Positions 38,056-46,936 of a DNA stretch of 64,000 nt are shown piece by piece. Source of the stretch: Gelidibacter pelagius (GTDB lineage: Bacteria > Bacteroidota > Bacteroidia > Flavobacteriales > Flavobacteriaceae). Each line of letters starts with the position of its first letter. Position 1 is the stretch's first letter. The stretch is taken from positions 1 to 64,000 of the forward strand of contig NZ_JAGEVG010000010.1 in NCBI RefSeq assembly GCF_017581925.1, in the 5' to 3' direction. The position numbers and the translations under genes were made by a program. The notes beneath the pieces are model-generated. The model made no database searches. It had not been told where the DNA came from and was given only the letters and a program-made list of their open reading frames with translations.

Positions 38056-38871
38056 ATGAAAAACATTTGTTATACTTTATTGATCACTTTAGTACTGTCT
38101 TCTTGTAGCGAATATCAAAAGGCGTTAAAATCTGAAGACATTGCCACAAAATTCAAAATGGGTACAGAACTTTATGATGATGGTAAGTTCAGCAAGGCCA
38201 ATAAGTTGTTTGCGCAAATTGTTCCACAGTATAGAGGGAAGCCACAAGCAGAGAAGTTGATGTTCATGTATTCTAATTCATTTTATCAGATGAAGGATTA
38301 CTATTTGGCGGGCTATCAATTTGAACGTTTTGAAAGCCAGTATCCAAAAAGTGAAAAAGCTGAAGAAGCCTTGTTTTTAAGTGCTAAGAGTTTTTACATG
38401 TTGTCGCCTGTATACAGTAAGGAACAAAAGGAAACTGTGACAGCAATTGAAAAACTTCAATTGTTTATCAACAAATTTCCAGAGTCAGAGTATCTGCCTC
38501 AAGCAAACAAACTAATTCAGGAATTGGATTATAAATTGGAAAGGAAAGATTTTGAAATAGCGAAGCTTTATAATAAGATTGCAAATTTTGAATCTGCAGA
38601 TTACGAAGCCTCAATAAAAGCCTTTGATAATTTTCTTTTGGATTATCCAGGGACCAGCTTTAGGGAAGAAGCCATGTATTACAGATTTGATTCTGCGTAT
38701 AGGTTAGGTATCAATAGTGTGGAATATAAGCGTGAAGACCGTTTAAACACTGCTATTAAATATTACAATGCTTTTCAAAAGGCCTATCCAGAATCTGAGT
38801 TTAGTTCTGAAGCAGAAAAAATGAATGCCGAATTGCAAACCGCAATTCAACACTATACTATAAAAAGTTAA
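38056..38871 (+). CDS. bamD: Outer membrane protein assembly factor BamD
   Basis: A lipoprotein partner of BamA in outer-membrane protein insertion. The frame opens at 37999, but the ATG at 38056 gives a proper lipoprotein signal (MKNICYTLLITLVLSSC), 271 residues. The mature part is built of TPR-like helical repeats (KFKMGTELYDDGKFSKANKLF, AGYQFERFESQYPKSEKAEEA, IKAFDNFLLDYPGT) as in BamD/YfiO. rpoZ follows ten bases later. Confidence 0.94.
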   Translation: MKNICYTLLITLVLSSCSEYQKALKSEDIATKFKMGTELYDDGKFSKANKLFAQIVPQYRGKPQAEKLMFMYSNSFYQMKDYYLAGYQFERFESQYPKSEKAEEALFLSAKSFYMLSPVYSKEQKETVTAIEKLQLFINKFPESEYLPQANKLIQELDYKLERKDFEIAKLYNKIANFESADYEASIKAFDNFLLDYPGTSFREEAMYYRFDSAYRLGINSVEYKREDRLNTAIKYYNAFQKAYPESEFSSEAEKMNAELQTAIQHYTIKS

Positions 38872-38881
38872 TTATATATAA

Positions 38882-39217
38882 ATGATGAATTTGAAAAAGA
38901 CCGATGCTCCAGTAAGTACTATTACTTACAACCGTAATGAGATTGATGAGCCAACAGGAAACATTTATGAGGCCATCTCCGTTATTTCAAGAAGAGCAGA
39001 ACAGATCAACACAGACATCCGTAGAGAGCTTGTTGACAAGCTTGAAGAATTTGCGACTTATAATGACAGTCTAGAAGAAATCTTTGAAAACAAAGAACAA
39101 ATTGAAGTGTCTAAATTTTACGAAAGATTACCAAAACCGCATGCACTTGCAGTTCAGGAATGGTTAGACGATAAAATTTATTTCAGAAATACTGAGGACG
39201 ATATTAAAGAAGCATAA
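38882..39217 (+). CDS. rpoZ: RNA polymerase omega-like subunit, Bacteroidota type
   Basis: A 111-residue protein of the Rpb6/omega family found in Bacteroidota, with NIYEAISVISRRAEQIN in the N-terminal half, the counterpart of the omega segment that latches the beta' subunit. The long acidic C terminus is typical of the phylum's form. A start one codon later is equally possible (two adjacent ATGs). The bamD-rpoZ-coaBC order is usual for flavobacteria. Confidence 0.92.
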   Translation: MMNLKKTDAPVSTITYNRNEIDEPTGNIYEAISVISRRAEQINTDIRRELVDKLEEFATYNDSLEEIFENKEQIEVSKFYERLPKPHALAVQEWLDDKIYFRNTEDDIKEA

Positions 39218-39222
39218 TTAAT

Positions 39223-40434
39223 ATGTCAATTTTAAGCGGCAAAAACATACTTGTGGGCATTACTGCTGGTATTGCTGCTTATAAAACAGCAAACCTTGTT
39301 AGGTTATTTATAAAAGCGGGCGCTCACGTAAAGGTCGTGATGACGCCTGCTTCTAAAGACTTCATCACACCTTTAACACTTTCAACCTTATCTAAAAATC
39401 CAGTTCATTCTTCATTTGTCAATGACGACGATGAGAATGCTGTGTGGAACAATCACGTAGAACTCGGGTTGTGGGCAGATCTTTTTATCATTGCGCCCGC
39501 AACCGCAAATACGATGGCAAAAATGGCCAATGGTGTTTGTGATAATTTGTTGATGGCCACCTATCTCTCAGCCAAATGTCCTGTTTATTTTGCACCCGCA
39601 ATGGACTTGGATATGTACAAGCATCAAAGCACCTTGAATTCTTTTAATATTTTGAAGGGCTTTGGCAATATCATGATTCCTGCAACAAGTGGTGAATTGG
39701 CAAGCGGATTGGTGGGTGAAGGCAGAATGGCCGAGCCAGAAGATATCGTTGCATTTATCGAAAAGGTTATTATTGGTCAGATGCCATTGTATGGCAAGAA
39801 AATTCTTATTACTGCGGGGCCAACCTATGAGGCCATTGATCCCGTTCGTTTTATCGGAAATCATTCTAGTGGGAAGATGGGCTTCGAAATTGCTAAGACT
39901 GCCGCCAAGCTTGGTGCTGAGGTGATTTTAATTTCTGGGCCAACACATCAATCGGTTTCAAACGGACTTATTAAGGTAATAAACGTTGTAAGTGCGTCAC
40001 AAATGTATGATGCCGTACACAACTATTTTGAGACCGTTGACATTGCTGTTCTTTCAGCTGCAGTTGCCGATTACAAACCGAAAAATGTTTCAGATACCAA
40101 AATAAAAAAGAAAGATACCGCGTTTTCAATTGAACTTGAGAAAACAAAAGATATTTTGGCCTCTCTTGGAAAGATTAAGACCAACCAGTTTTTGGTGGGT
40201 TTTGCCTTGGAAACCAACAACGAATTGGAAAATGCAAAAGGAAAATTAAAAGCGAAGAATTTAAATTTAATTGTATTAAATTCGTTAAATGACAAAGGCG
40301 CCGGTTTTGGAGGCTCAACCAATAAAGTTACTTTTATAACTGAAAAACAAGACATCATACAGCATGATTTAAAGTCAAAAGAAGAAGTGGCGGTCGATTT
40401 AATGAATCAAATTATAAAACAGATCCATGCGTAA
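39223..40434 (+). CDS. coaBC: Bifunctional CoaBC of coenzyme A synthesis
   Basis: The protein joins cysteine to phosphopantothenate (CoaB) and decarboxylates the product (CoaC). In 403 residues, the flavoprotein CoaC domain comes first (GKNILVGITAGIAAYK; HVELGLWADLFIIAPATANTMAKMANG; the PAMDLDMY region), then CoaB (ILITAGPTYEAIDPVRFIGNHSSGKMG; AAVADYKP; KTKDILASLG). It overlaps the next gene by eight bases. coaE occurs further along the same strand at 46278. Confidence 0.97.
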   Translation: MSILSGKNILVGITAGIAAYKTANLVRLFIKAGAHVKVVMTPASKDFITPLTLSTLSKNPVHSSFVNDDDENAVWNNHVELGLWADLFIIAPATANTMAKMANGVCDNLLMATYLSAKCPVYFAPAMDLDMYKHQSTLNSFNILKGFGNIMIPATSGELASGLVGEGRMAEPEDIVAFIEKVIIGQMPLYGKKILITAGPTYEAIDPVRFIGNHSSGKMGFEIAKTAAKLGAEVILISGPTHQSVSNGLIKVINVVSASQMYDAVHNYFETVDIAVLSAAVADYKPKNVSDTKIKKKDTAFSIELEKTKDILASLGKIKTNQFLVGFALETNNELENAKGKLKAKNLNLIVLNSLNDKGAGFGGSTNKVTFITEKQDIIQHDLKSKEEVAVDLMNQIIKQIHA

Positions 40435-41314
40435 ATTAATTATCATATTTCTGATTTCCTTTACTACCGTTGGGTTTTCTCAAGAGTTGAATTGTAATTT
40501 GGTGGTCAATGCGCAACAAACGGGGCAAGAAAATGTACAAGTTTTTAAGACTTTAGAACGCCAGCTTAATGAATTTGTGAACAATACACAATGGACCAAT
40601 AAAATTTATAAACCTCAGGAACGTATTGATTGCAGTATGGTCATCAATGTCAGTAACTATAATAGTGATGTGTTTCAAGCGACCATCCAGGTGCAGTCGT
40701 CAAGACCTGTTTTTAATTCTACATACAGCACCCCTGTCTATAATTTTAATGATAAGCACTTCACTTTTAGATATCTTGAGTTCGAGAATTTAGTTTATAA
40801 TGCCAACCAATTTGAATCCAATTTAGTGTCTGTTCTGGCTTATCATGTGTTCATGATTTTAGGATTGGATGCTGATACTTTTGAGTTGAACGGTGGCGAC
40901 CCTTATTTTCAACAGGCGCAGACCATCAATAATTATTCGCAGCAAGGTAATTTTAAGGGTTGGAAATTGGAAGATGGGCAACAATCTCGTTTTGTGTTAA
41001 TAGACAACATCCTGTCGCAAACATTCAAAGAATTTAGGACGGTTATGTACCATTATCATCGTGACGGTTTAGATGTTATGGCAAATAACGAAAAACAAGG
41101 TAAGGAAGCCATTGCTGATGTTTTTGAGGATTTGAGGACTATGAACAACAGAAGACCAAATTCCTTTTTAATGCGGGTTTTCTTCGACGCCAAGGCCAAT
41201 GAGATCCTCGACATTTTTAGTGGAGGACCAAAAGTGAACATCACCGAAATCAAAGATATTCTCAACAGAGTTGCGCCTACACATGCCTCCAAATGGCGTG
41301 AGATTAACTTTTGA
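40427..41314 (+). CDS. DUF4835 / PorD-like secretion-associated protein
   Basis: A 295-residue periplasmic protein with signal peptide (MRKLIIIFLISFTTVGFSQ). It matches the Bacteroidota family DUF4835, which in current flavobacterial annotation is usually called type IX secretion protein PorD (from memory). Features are a Cys near the mature N terminus, YSTPVYNFNDKHFTFRYLEFE and GLDADTFELNGGDPYFQQAQ. The coaBC-DUF4835-recN order is common. The sorting domain at 18929-20332 shows the organism does use T9SS. Confidence 0.87.
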   Translation: MRKLIIIFLISFTTVGFSQELNCNLVVNAQQTGQENVQVFKTLERQLNEFVNNTQWTNKIYKPQERIDCSMVINVSNYNSDVFQATIQVQSSRPVFNSTYSTPVYNFNDKHFTFRYLEFENLVYNANQFESNLVSVLAYHVFMILGLDADTFELNGGDPYFQQAQTINNYSQQGNFKGWKLEDGQQSRFVLIDNILSQTFKEFRTVMYHYHRDGLDVMANNEKQGKEAIADVFEDLRTMNNRRPNSFLMRVFFDAKANEILDIFSGGPKVNITEIKDILNRVAPTHASKWREINF

Positions 41315-41321
41315 CGTAAAT

Positions 41322-41356
41322 AGCTTGAAGCTTGAAGCTTGAAGCGCGAAGTAAAA
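41322..41356. repeat. Heptad-period repeat array upstream of recN
   Basis: AGCTTGA occurs three times in succession, then AGCGCGA and a decayed unit. It begins eight bases past the DUF4835 stop, 60 bases before recN. Same unit family as the array inside ribD. Confidence 0.85.
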
Positions 41357-41415
41357 ATTAAGTTCAATAACAAATTCAAAATTTTGAACCCAAAACCTTA
41401 ACCCTATACTCAAAA

Positions 41416-43068
41416 ATGCTCACCACACTTTCCATAAAAAACTATGCTTTAATTGATAGGCTTCAGGTTAACTTTAACAGTGGCCTGACAATTATTACAG
41501 GAGAAACAGGTGCTGGTAAATCCATTTTATTGGGAGGGCTATCGCTTATTCTTGGTAAAAGGGCGGACTTGAGCAGTGTTAAGAACCCTTCAGAAAAGTG
41601 CATCATTGAAGCGACTTTTGACATTGCCAATTATAATCTAAAAACCCTTTTTAAAGCAGAGGATTTAGATTATGAACCTCAAACCATCATCCGTAGAGAA
41701 ATCCTACCTTCAGGAAAATCCAGGGCGTTTATAAATGATACACCTGTTAATTTGGATAGTTTACAAGCCTTGGGAGAACGACTTTTGGACATTCATTCGC
41801 AGCACCAAACCTTACAATTGACCAATGATGATTTCCAGTTTCAGGTGATTGATGCTTTGGCGGAAAACGGCAATTTACTTCAAGATTATACGTTTCAATT
41901 AAACAAATTCAAGTCTTTAAAGACAGAATTTAAAAAACTTCAAAACCAAAAAATTGAAGCAGCTAAAGAGCTCGATTACAATTTATTTCTGTTGAAGGAA
42001 TTGGAAGAGGCCAACTTGATTGACGGAGAACTGGAATCGCTTGAAGAAGAATACGAAACACTTAATAATATAGAGGAAATAAGTGAACGGCTTGCCGCAG
42101 CACATGAATTGTTTGGCAGTCAAGAAATAGGTGTAATGCTGCATTTGACGGAAGCAAAAAATCAACTGTCAAAATTGGCGGATTTTTCCGCTAATTATAA
42201 ATCGCTCTTTGAAAGGGTCACGAGCAGTTTAATTGAGCTGGATGATATGTTTGCGGTCATAGAAGAACTACAGGAGTCTTTGGAAGCCGATCCATCCCGA
42301 TTAAATAGTGTAAATCTTAAATTGCAAGTCTTACATAGTTTGATGCAGAAACATACGGCATCTGATATTGCCGAATTGATTCAAATTAGGGATGCGCTTA
42401 GCGAGAAAGTTTCGATCACAGAAAACTTGGACAGTGTAATCGCCCAAAAAGAATCGGAATTATCACTAATTGAAAATACGCTTAATGGACTGGCTTTAAA
42501 AATCAGTAAGAATAGGCTACAATCAATACCTGGACTGATCAAACAATTGGAAGAGCTTCTTGCAATTTTAGGGATGCCAAATGCAAGATTTAATGTTGAA
42601 CTGCTCCCTTCAGCTAGTTTTTTAAATAATGGTAAAGATGATTTGAAGTTTTTGTTTTCCGCCAATAAGGGAGGTCAATTCAATGAACTGAAAAAAGCAG
42701 CCTCAGGAGGTGAATTGTCGCGTATTATGTTGGCCATAAAATCCATATTGACAAACTACACACAATTGCCAACCATAATGTTTGATGAAATTGATACCGG
42801 GGTTTCTGGAGAGATTTCCAATAAAATGGCTTCTATTATGCAACAAATGAGCAAGACCATGCAGGTGTTTACCATTACGCATTTACCGCAAATTGCCGCA
42901 AAAGGGGATACGCATTTTAAAGTTTTTAAAGAAGATGTGGAGGACGTTACACAAACCCAATTAAAACGCTTGAATCAGGATGAACGTATTGTGGAGATCG
43001 CACAAATGTTGGGTGGCATCAATATGTCGGATTCTGCAATAGAGCATGCTAAACAATTGCTGAATTGA
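41416..43068 (+). CDS. recN: DNA repair protein RecN
   Basis: An SMC-like ATPase in double-strand break repair. The 550 residues comprise Walker A GETGAGKS (29-36), a helical coiled-coil middle (about 155-370), the ABC signature ASGGELSR, Walker B TIMFDEIDTGVSG and the D/H-loop region VFTITHLPQIAA. The length is normal. Confidence 0.96.
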   Translation: MLTTLSIKNYALIDRLQVNFNSGLTIITGETGAGKSILLGGLSLILGKRADLSSVKNPSEKCIIEATFDIANYNLKTLFKAEDLDYEPQTIIRREILPSGKSRAFINDTPVNLDSLQALGERLLDIHSQHQTLQLTNDDFQFQVIDALAENGNLLQDYTFQLNKFKSLKTEFKKLQNQKIEAAKELDYNLFLLKELEEANLIDGELESLEEEYETLNNIEEISERLAAAHELFGSQEIGVMLHLTEAKNQLSKLADFSANYKSLFERVTSSLIELDDMFAVIEELQESLEADPSRLNSVNLKLQVLHSLMQKHTASDIAELIQIRDALSEKVSITENLDSVIAQKESELSLIENTLNGLALKISKNRLQSIPGLIKQLEELLAILGMPNARFNVELLPSASFLNNGKDDLKFLFSANKGGQFNELKKAASGGELSRIMLAIKSILTNYTQLPTIMFDEIDTGVSGEISNKMASIMQQMSKTMQVFTITHLPQIAAKGDTHFKVFKEDVEDVTQTQLKRLNQDERIVEIAQMLGGINMSDSAIEHAKQLLN

Positions 43069-43073
43069 TTTAG

Positions 43074-43343
43074 ATGATGAAATGATTATATTGGAGCTTT
43101 CTTTTTACGACGCTGTTGATTTTTACGGCTTGTGCAGGATATGAAACAGATCCTTGTGATGTCCAACATGTTATCATCAATGGTGAACGTGTGCCAGATT
43201 ACATTTTTCCTGTTAACGGAGGTTTTGAAAATGGCGATAAATATTACCATCAAAAATATGGTGTCGTTATTTATGTCAACGGTGAATGGTTTGATGCAAG
43301 TGAGAAGGTTATTGAAGATTTAGAAATTAAAACAAAGCAATAA
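43074..43343 (+). pseudogene. Small lipoprotein frame with an in-frame TGA after codon 3
   Basis: The frame from ATG-ATG-AAA at 43074 meets TGA at 43083 and then continues with a perfect lipoprotein signal (LYWSFLFTTLLIFTAC) and a mature part of about 70 residues (ETDPCDVQHVIINGERV, KYGVVIYVNGEWFDAS). No ATG, GTG or TTG lies between the TGA and the hydrophobic core; the first usable codons (CTG 43113, TTG 43116) would leave no signal. Either a point mutation or sequencing error broke the start, or a rare start is used. I do not recognise the family. Confidence 0.5.
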
Positions 43344-43357
43344 GTTCAAAGTTTTAT

Positions 43358-43365
43358 TAACTTTG
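43358..43365 (+). promoter_or_regulatory. Bacteroidota -7 box for fabI
   Basis: TAACTTTG, an exact TAnnTTTG match, ends 42 bases before the fabI ATG. No TTTG at the -33 spacing. Confidence 0.5.
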
Positions 43366-43407
43366 AGATTTAAATGGAGTAGCAAAAAACAAAAAACAAA
43401 CAAAAAC

Positions 43408-44223
43408 ATGGCATACAACTTATTAAAAGGAAAACGAGGAATTATTTTTGGAGCTCTGGATGCGAATTCAATTGCCTGGAAAACTGCGGAACGTGTTCAC
43501 GAAGAAGGTGGTACATTTGTCTTGACCAATGCGCCAATAGCAATGCGAATGGGCCAAATTGATGAATTAGCAAAAAAAACGGGCTCTCAAATTATTCCTG
43601 CAGATGCAACATCAGTTGAAGATTTGGAAAATCTAGTGGCTCAATCTGTAGAAATCTTAGGCGGAAAATTGGATTTTGTTCTCCATTCCATCGGAATGTC
43701 AATCAATGTAAGAAAAGGCAAGCATTATACTGATCAAAATTATGATTGGACCCAAAAAGGAACGGATGTTTCTGCCATGTCCTTTCATAAGGTGATGCAA
43801 ACCCTATACAAAGCAGATGCCATGAATGAATGGGGAAGTATTGTTGCTTTGACATATATGGCCGCTCAACGTGTATTTCCTGATTATAATGATATGGCAG
43901 ATAATAAAGCCTATTTAGAAAGTATTGCCCGTAGCTTCGGGTATTTCTTCGGAAAGGATAAAAAGGTAAGAGTCAATACCATTTCGCAATCACCAACGCC
44001 TACAACAGCAGGTCAAGGTGTTAAAGGTTTTGATGGTTTTATTGCCTACGCCGATAAAATGTCGCCGTTAGGTAATGCTACAGCTTTAGATTGTGCCAAT
44101 TATACAGTGACCTTATTTAGTGACCTCACTAAACGTGTAACGCTTCAAAACCTCTTTAATGATGGAGGGTTTAGTAATATGGGCGTAAGCAATGGAGTTA
44201 TGGAGGCATTCATTAGAGAATAG
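43408..44223 (+). CDS. fabI: Enoyl-[acyl-carrier-protein] reductase (FabI)
   Basis: FabI reduces the enoyl-ACP in the last step of each fatty-acid elongation cycle. The ATG at 43408 (MAYNLLKGKRG) gives 271 residues; the frame is open 45 bases further upstream without support. An SDR fold with GALDANSIAWK at the cofactor site, VLHSIGMS, and the catalytic Tyr and Lys separated by six residues in YNDMADNK. The ADN in place of the usual alanine-rich stretch is the Bacteroidota form as I recall. It ends in its own terminator. Confidence 0.95.
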   Translation: MAYNLLKGKRGIIFGALDANSIAWKTAERVHEEGGTFVLTNAPIAMRMGQIDELAKKTGSQIIPADATSVEDLENLVAQSVEILGGKLDFVLHSIGMSINVRKGKHYTDQNYDWTQKGTDVSAMSFHKVMQTLYKADAMNEWGSIVALTYMAAQRVFPDYNDMADNKAYLESIARSFGYFFGKDKKVRVNTISQSPTPTTAGQGVKGFDGFIAYADKMSPLGNATALDCANYTVTLFSDLTKRVTLQNLFNDGGFSNMGVSNGVMEAFIRE

Positions 44224-44253
44224 TTCGTTAAAAAATAATATTTACATAGTTTC

Positions 44254-44278
44254 AAAGGCCACCAATCGGTGGCTTTTG
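44254..44278 (+). terminator. Intrinsic terminator after fabI
   Basis: GCCACC (with a bulged G) and GGTGGC close an AATC loop, extended by AAA/TTT pairs. Four T then TG follow. It lies 31 bases past the fabI stop. Confidence 0.82.
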
Positions 44279-44291
44279 TATTTTGATTCGT

Positions 44292-44299
44292 TACCTTTG
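44292..44299 (+). promoter_or_regulatory. Bacteroidota -7 box for the glycosyltransferase operon
   Basis: TACCTTTG ends six bases before the ATG at 44306, so transcription would start almost at the start codon. This supports the internal start over the longer frame from 44192. Confidence 0.65.
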
Positions 44300-44305
44300 T
44301 TCTTT

Positions 44306-45316
44306 ATGGAGCCATTGCATTTTTCATTTATAATACCTGTTTATAATCGACCAGAGGAGATCCATGAGCTATTGGACAGCTTTACGAAACTTGAAGGTGG
44401 TTTTGACTATTCCATCTGCATTGTTGAAGATGGCTCGTCAATTTCATCAGAAGAAATTGTAGGACAGTTTGCTGATCAATTGGACATTTCCTATTATTTC
44501 AAGGCAAATTCCGGTCCAGGAGATTCAAGAAATTATGGAATGGCGCGTGCTATAGGAAACTATTTCATTATTTTGGATTCTGATGTCCTGTTGCCTAAAG
44601 ATTATTTGCAAGTGGTCAGCAAAAGTTTGCTTGACAATTACGCAGATTGTTTTGGCGGTCCAGATGCTGCGCATGCCTCTTTTTCAAATCTTCAAAAAGC
44701 GATCAATTTTGCCATGACTTCTTTTATTACCACTGGAGGTATAAGAGGAGGGAAGGATTCTGATAAATTTCAACCCAGAAGTTTTAATATGGGTTTATCA
44801 AAAAGAGCTTTTGAAGCCTCGGGTGGTTTTGGCACCATTCATCCAGGTGAAGATCCGGACCTTTCATTGCGTCTCATCAACTTAGGCTTTAAGAGCAAGT
44901 TGATTAAGGATGCTTATGTATATCATAAAAGACGCATTTCTTGGACCAAATTTTATCAGCAAGTCCATAAATTTGGGATGGTGAGACCAATTTTAAATAG
45001 ATGGCATCCAAAATCTGAACGATTTATTTTTTGGTTGCCCACATTGTTTTCAATAGGTTTTGCGTTAAGTATCGTGCTGTTGCTATTTCAGATAAAATGG
45101 TTATTGTACATTTATATAATTTATTTTTTAGTTGCTTTTATAATGGCCCTGATCAACTCAAGCAATTTAATTATCGCTTTTCTTGCGGTTTTCGCTATAG
45201 GTGTTCAGTTTTTCGGTTATGGTTACGGTTTTTTAAAATCGACAATTGCCATCAAAATCTTAAAAGAGAATCCTGAGAAAAGGTTCCCAAAATTGTTTTT
45301 CAAACATGTTCAATAA
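44306..45316 (+). CDS. Family 2 glycosyltransferase, membrane-associated
   Basis: The frame opens inside fabI at 44192, but the ATG at 44306 (MEPLHFSFIIPVYNRPEEI) is the normal GT2 start and follows a promoter box and the fabI terminator, giving 336 residues. The GT-A motifs are VEDGSS, ILDSDVLLP (the DxD-like site) and GEDPDLSLRL. Two or three C-terminal transmembrane helices (about 240-300) anchor it. The acceptor is unknown; it overlaps the YbbR gene by 11 bases. Confidence 0.9.
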   Translation: MEPLHFSFIIPVYNRPEEIHELLDSFTKLEGGFDYSICIVEDGSSISSEEIVGQFADQLDISYYFKANSGPGDSRNYGMARAIGNYFIILDSDVLLPKDYLQVVSKSLLDNYADCFGGPDAAHASFSNLQKAINFAMTSFITTGGIRGGKDSDKFQPRSFNMGLSKRAFEASGGFGTIHPGEDPDLSLRLINLGFKSKLIKDAYVYHKRRISWTKFYQQVHKFGMVRPILNRWHPKSERFIFWLPTLFSIGFALSIVLLLFQIKWLLYIYIIYFLVAFIMALINSSNLIIAFLAVFAIGVQFFGYGYGFLKSTIAIKILKENPEKRFPKLFFKHVQ

Positions 45317-46274
45317 ACTAAAGACGAAACTTTCTAAATCCTTAAAGAGCGGGAAACTTAAAGTTTTCAGTATGTTCTTTGTGCTTTCATTCTTGTTTTT
45401 GGCATTGACCAAGCTCTCAAAGAGCTATACTGAAACTATATCATTTGAAATCGTTTACAAAAACGTACCAGAACAGCACCACGTTGATATTGACAGTACC
45501 AAAAAAGTGAATGTTGCCGTCAATGCCTACGGATTTAACTTACTTAAATATTCTTTTTATAAACCAAAACTGGAGATTGATTTTGAATCTGATGTTGTTC
45601 TAAAGAATAAAACCTATATCTGGAATGCACAGCAAAATGCACCTAAATTAAGTTCAACCTTTAAGAATTCAGTTGATATTATTTCTATTCAACCTGATAC
45701 CCTACGTTTTCCTTATCAAACATTGGCTATTAAAAAAGTGCCTGTTAAAACAGATGTTTCTATTGAATATGCTTCTGGTTATGATATGTCATCTAAGCTT
45801 AAAGTAATTCCAGATTCAATTAAGATCATCGGATCAGAAAAATTGATTTCTGGAATTGATTACGTCACAACCAAAAAAACAGAATTAAAAAATATCAATT
45901 CGAACATTGAAAAATCATTGGATATTGAAATTGATGAGGCTCTCAAACATGTAAAAATGTCTAAAAAAAGTGTCGTTATTAAGGGGCATGTAGAGAAATT
46001 TACTGAGGGAACGTTTAATGTAGCCGTAACCATAATCAATCTGCCGGCAGACACAAATATTAATTACTTCCCAAAAACGATTCCAGTAGCTTATAACGTC
46101 AGTCTTAATAATTATAAATTGGTTCGACCTTCTGATTTTAGGATTGAATGTAATTATAGGGATATTGATAATACAGACAAGACATTTTTGATTCCTAAAT
46201 TGGTAAAAGTACCCGAAATTGTGAAAAGTGCACGTTTAAAGCAGCATAAGGTTGAATTTATTTTGATGCAATAG
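45306..46274 (+). CDS. YbbR-like domain protein
   Basis: A 322-residue protein with one N-terminal transmembrane helix (about 18-36) and an extracytoplasmic part made of YbbR-type repeats (for instance KVPVKTDVSIEYASGYD and KVIPDSIKIIGSEKLI). In Firmicutes YbbR/CdaR regulates the diadenylate cyclase CdaA; no cdaA adjoins it here, so that role is not shown. It lies between the glycosyltransferase and coaE with overlaps or spacers of three bases. Confidence 0.85.
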   Translation: MFNKLKTKLSKSLKSGKLKVFSMFFVLSFLFLALTKLSKSYTETISFEIVYKNVPEQHHVDIDSTKKVNVAVNAYGFNLLKYSFYKPKLEIDFESDVVLKNKTYIWNAQQNAPKLSSTFKNSVDIISIQPDTLRFPYQTLAIKKVPVKTDVSIEYASGYDMSSKLKVIPDSIKIIGSEKLISGIDYVTTKKTELKNINSNIEKSLDIEIDEALKHVKMSKKSVVIKGHVEKFTEGTFNVAVTIINLPADTNINYFPKTIPVAYNVSLNNYKLVRPSDFRIECNYRDIDNTDKTFLIPKLVKVPEIVKSARLKQHKVEFILMQ

Positions 46275-46277
46275 CTT

Positions 46278-46871
46278 ATGAAAATTGTGGGTTTGACAGG
46301 CGGGATTGGAAGTGGTAAAACCACTGTTGCGAAAATGTTTCAGGAGTTGGGTGTGCCTTTATACATTGCAGATGACAGGGCTAAGATGCTGATGAATACA
46401 TCTAAAGTAATCAGAAAAAAACTCATTCTCTTGTTTGGTAAGGAAGCGTATAAAGACAAACAACTAAACCGTCCTTTTTTAGCATCCAAGATTTTCGAAA
46501 ACGCCGATCTTTTAAAACAAATGAACGCCATTGTGCATCCCGAAGTAGGTGCTGATTTTGAACAGTGGAAAGAAAAACAAACATCAGCTTATGTGCTAAA
46601 GGAAGCCGCCATTATTTTTGAGATTAATAAGGCGTCACAATACGATTTTATTATAACGGTGGTAGCTGACCTGGATCAACGGATAGCACGGGTCATGAAT
46701 AGGGATAATACGACTGAAGCCAAGGTATTGGCTATTGTCAATAACCAATGGTCAGATGATGAAAAAGCAAAACAATCGGATTTTGTGATAATAAATCATG
46801 ATTTGGACCAAACCAAGCTTCAAGTGATGGAAATTCATCAACAATTGCTTAAAACCATTGGCAAAAAATAA
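46278..46871 (+). CDS. coaE: Dephospho-CoA kinase
   Basis: The final step of CoA synthesis, phosphorylating the ribose 3'-hydroxyl. In 197 residues: P-loop GLTGGIGSGKTT (5-16), LYIADDRA with the catalytic Asp, and the lid region QRIARVMNRD. Length and motifs are normal. It follows the YbbR gene by three bases and precedes the sensor kinase by 65. Confidence 0.96.
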   Translation: MKIVGLTGGIGSGKTTVAKMFQELGVPLYIADDRAKMLMNTSKVIRKKLILLFGKEAYKDKQLNRPFLASKIFENADLLKQMNAIVHPEVGADFEQWKEKQTSAYVLKEAAIIFEINKASQYDFIITVVADLDQRIARVMNRDNTTEAKVLAIVNNQWSDDEKAKQSDFVIINHDLDQTKLQVMEIHQQLLKTIGKK

Positions 46872-46936
46872 TCTTCTTATTTTGTTAATGTAAGGTTAAA
46901 GCAAGTGACTCCTAAATGTTAAAATGTTAAATTTGG

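Noticed and set aside
44192-44305. N-terminal extension of the glycosyltransferase into fabI
   Set aside because: It crosses the fabI terminator and a -7 box, and the GT2 domain starts exactly at the internal ATG.
46928-46935. TAAATTTG as promoter of the sensor kinase gene
   Set aside because: It ends one base before the first ATG, so transcripts would start inside the gene; kept only as a note in the gene entry.
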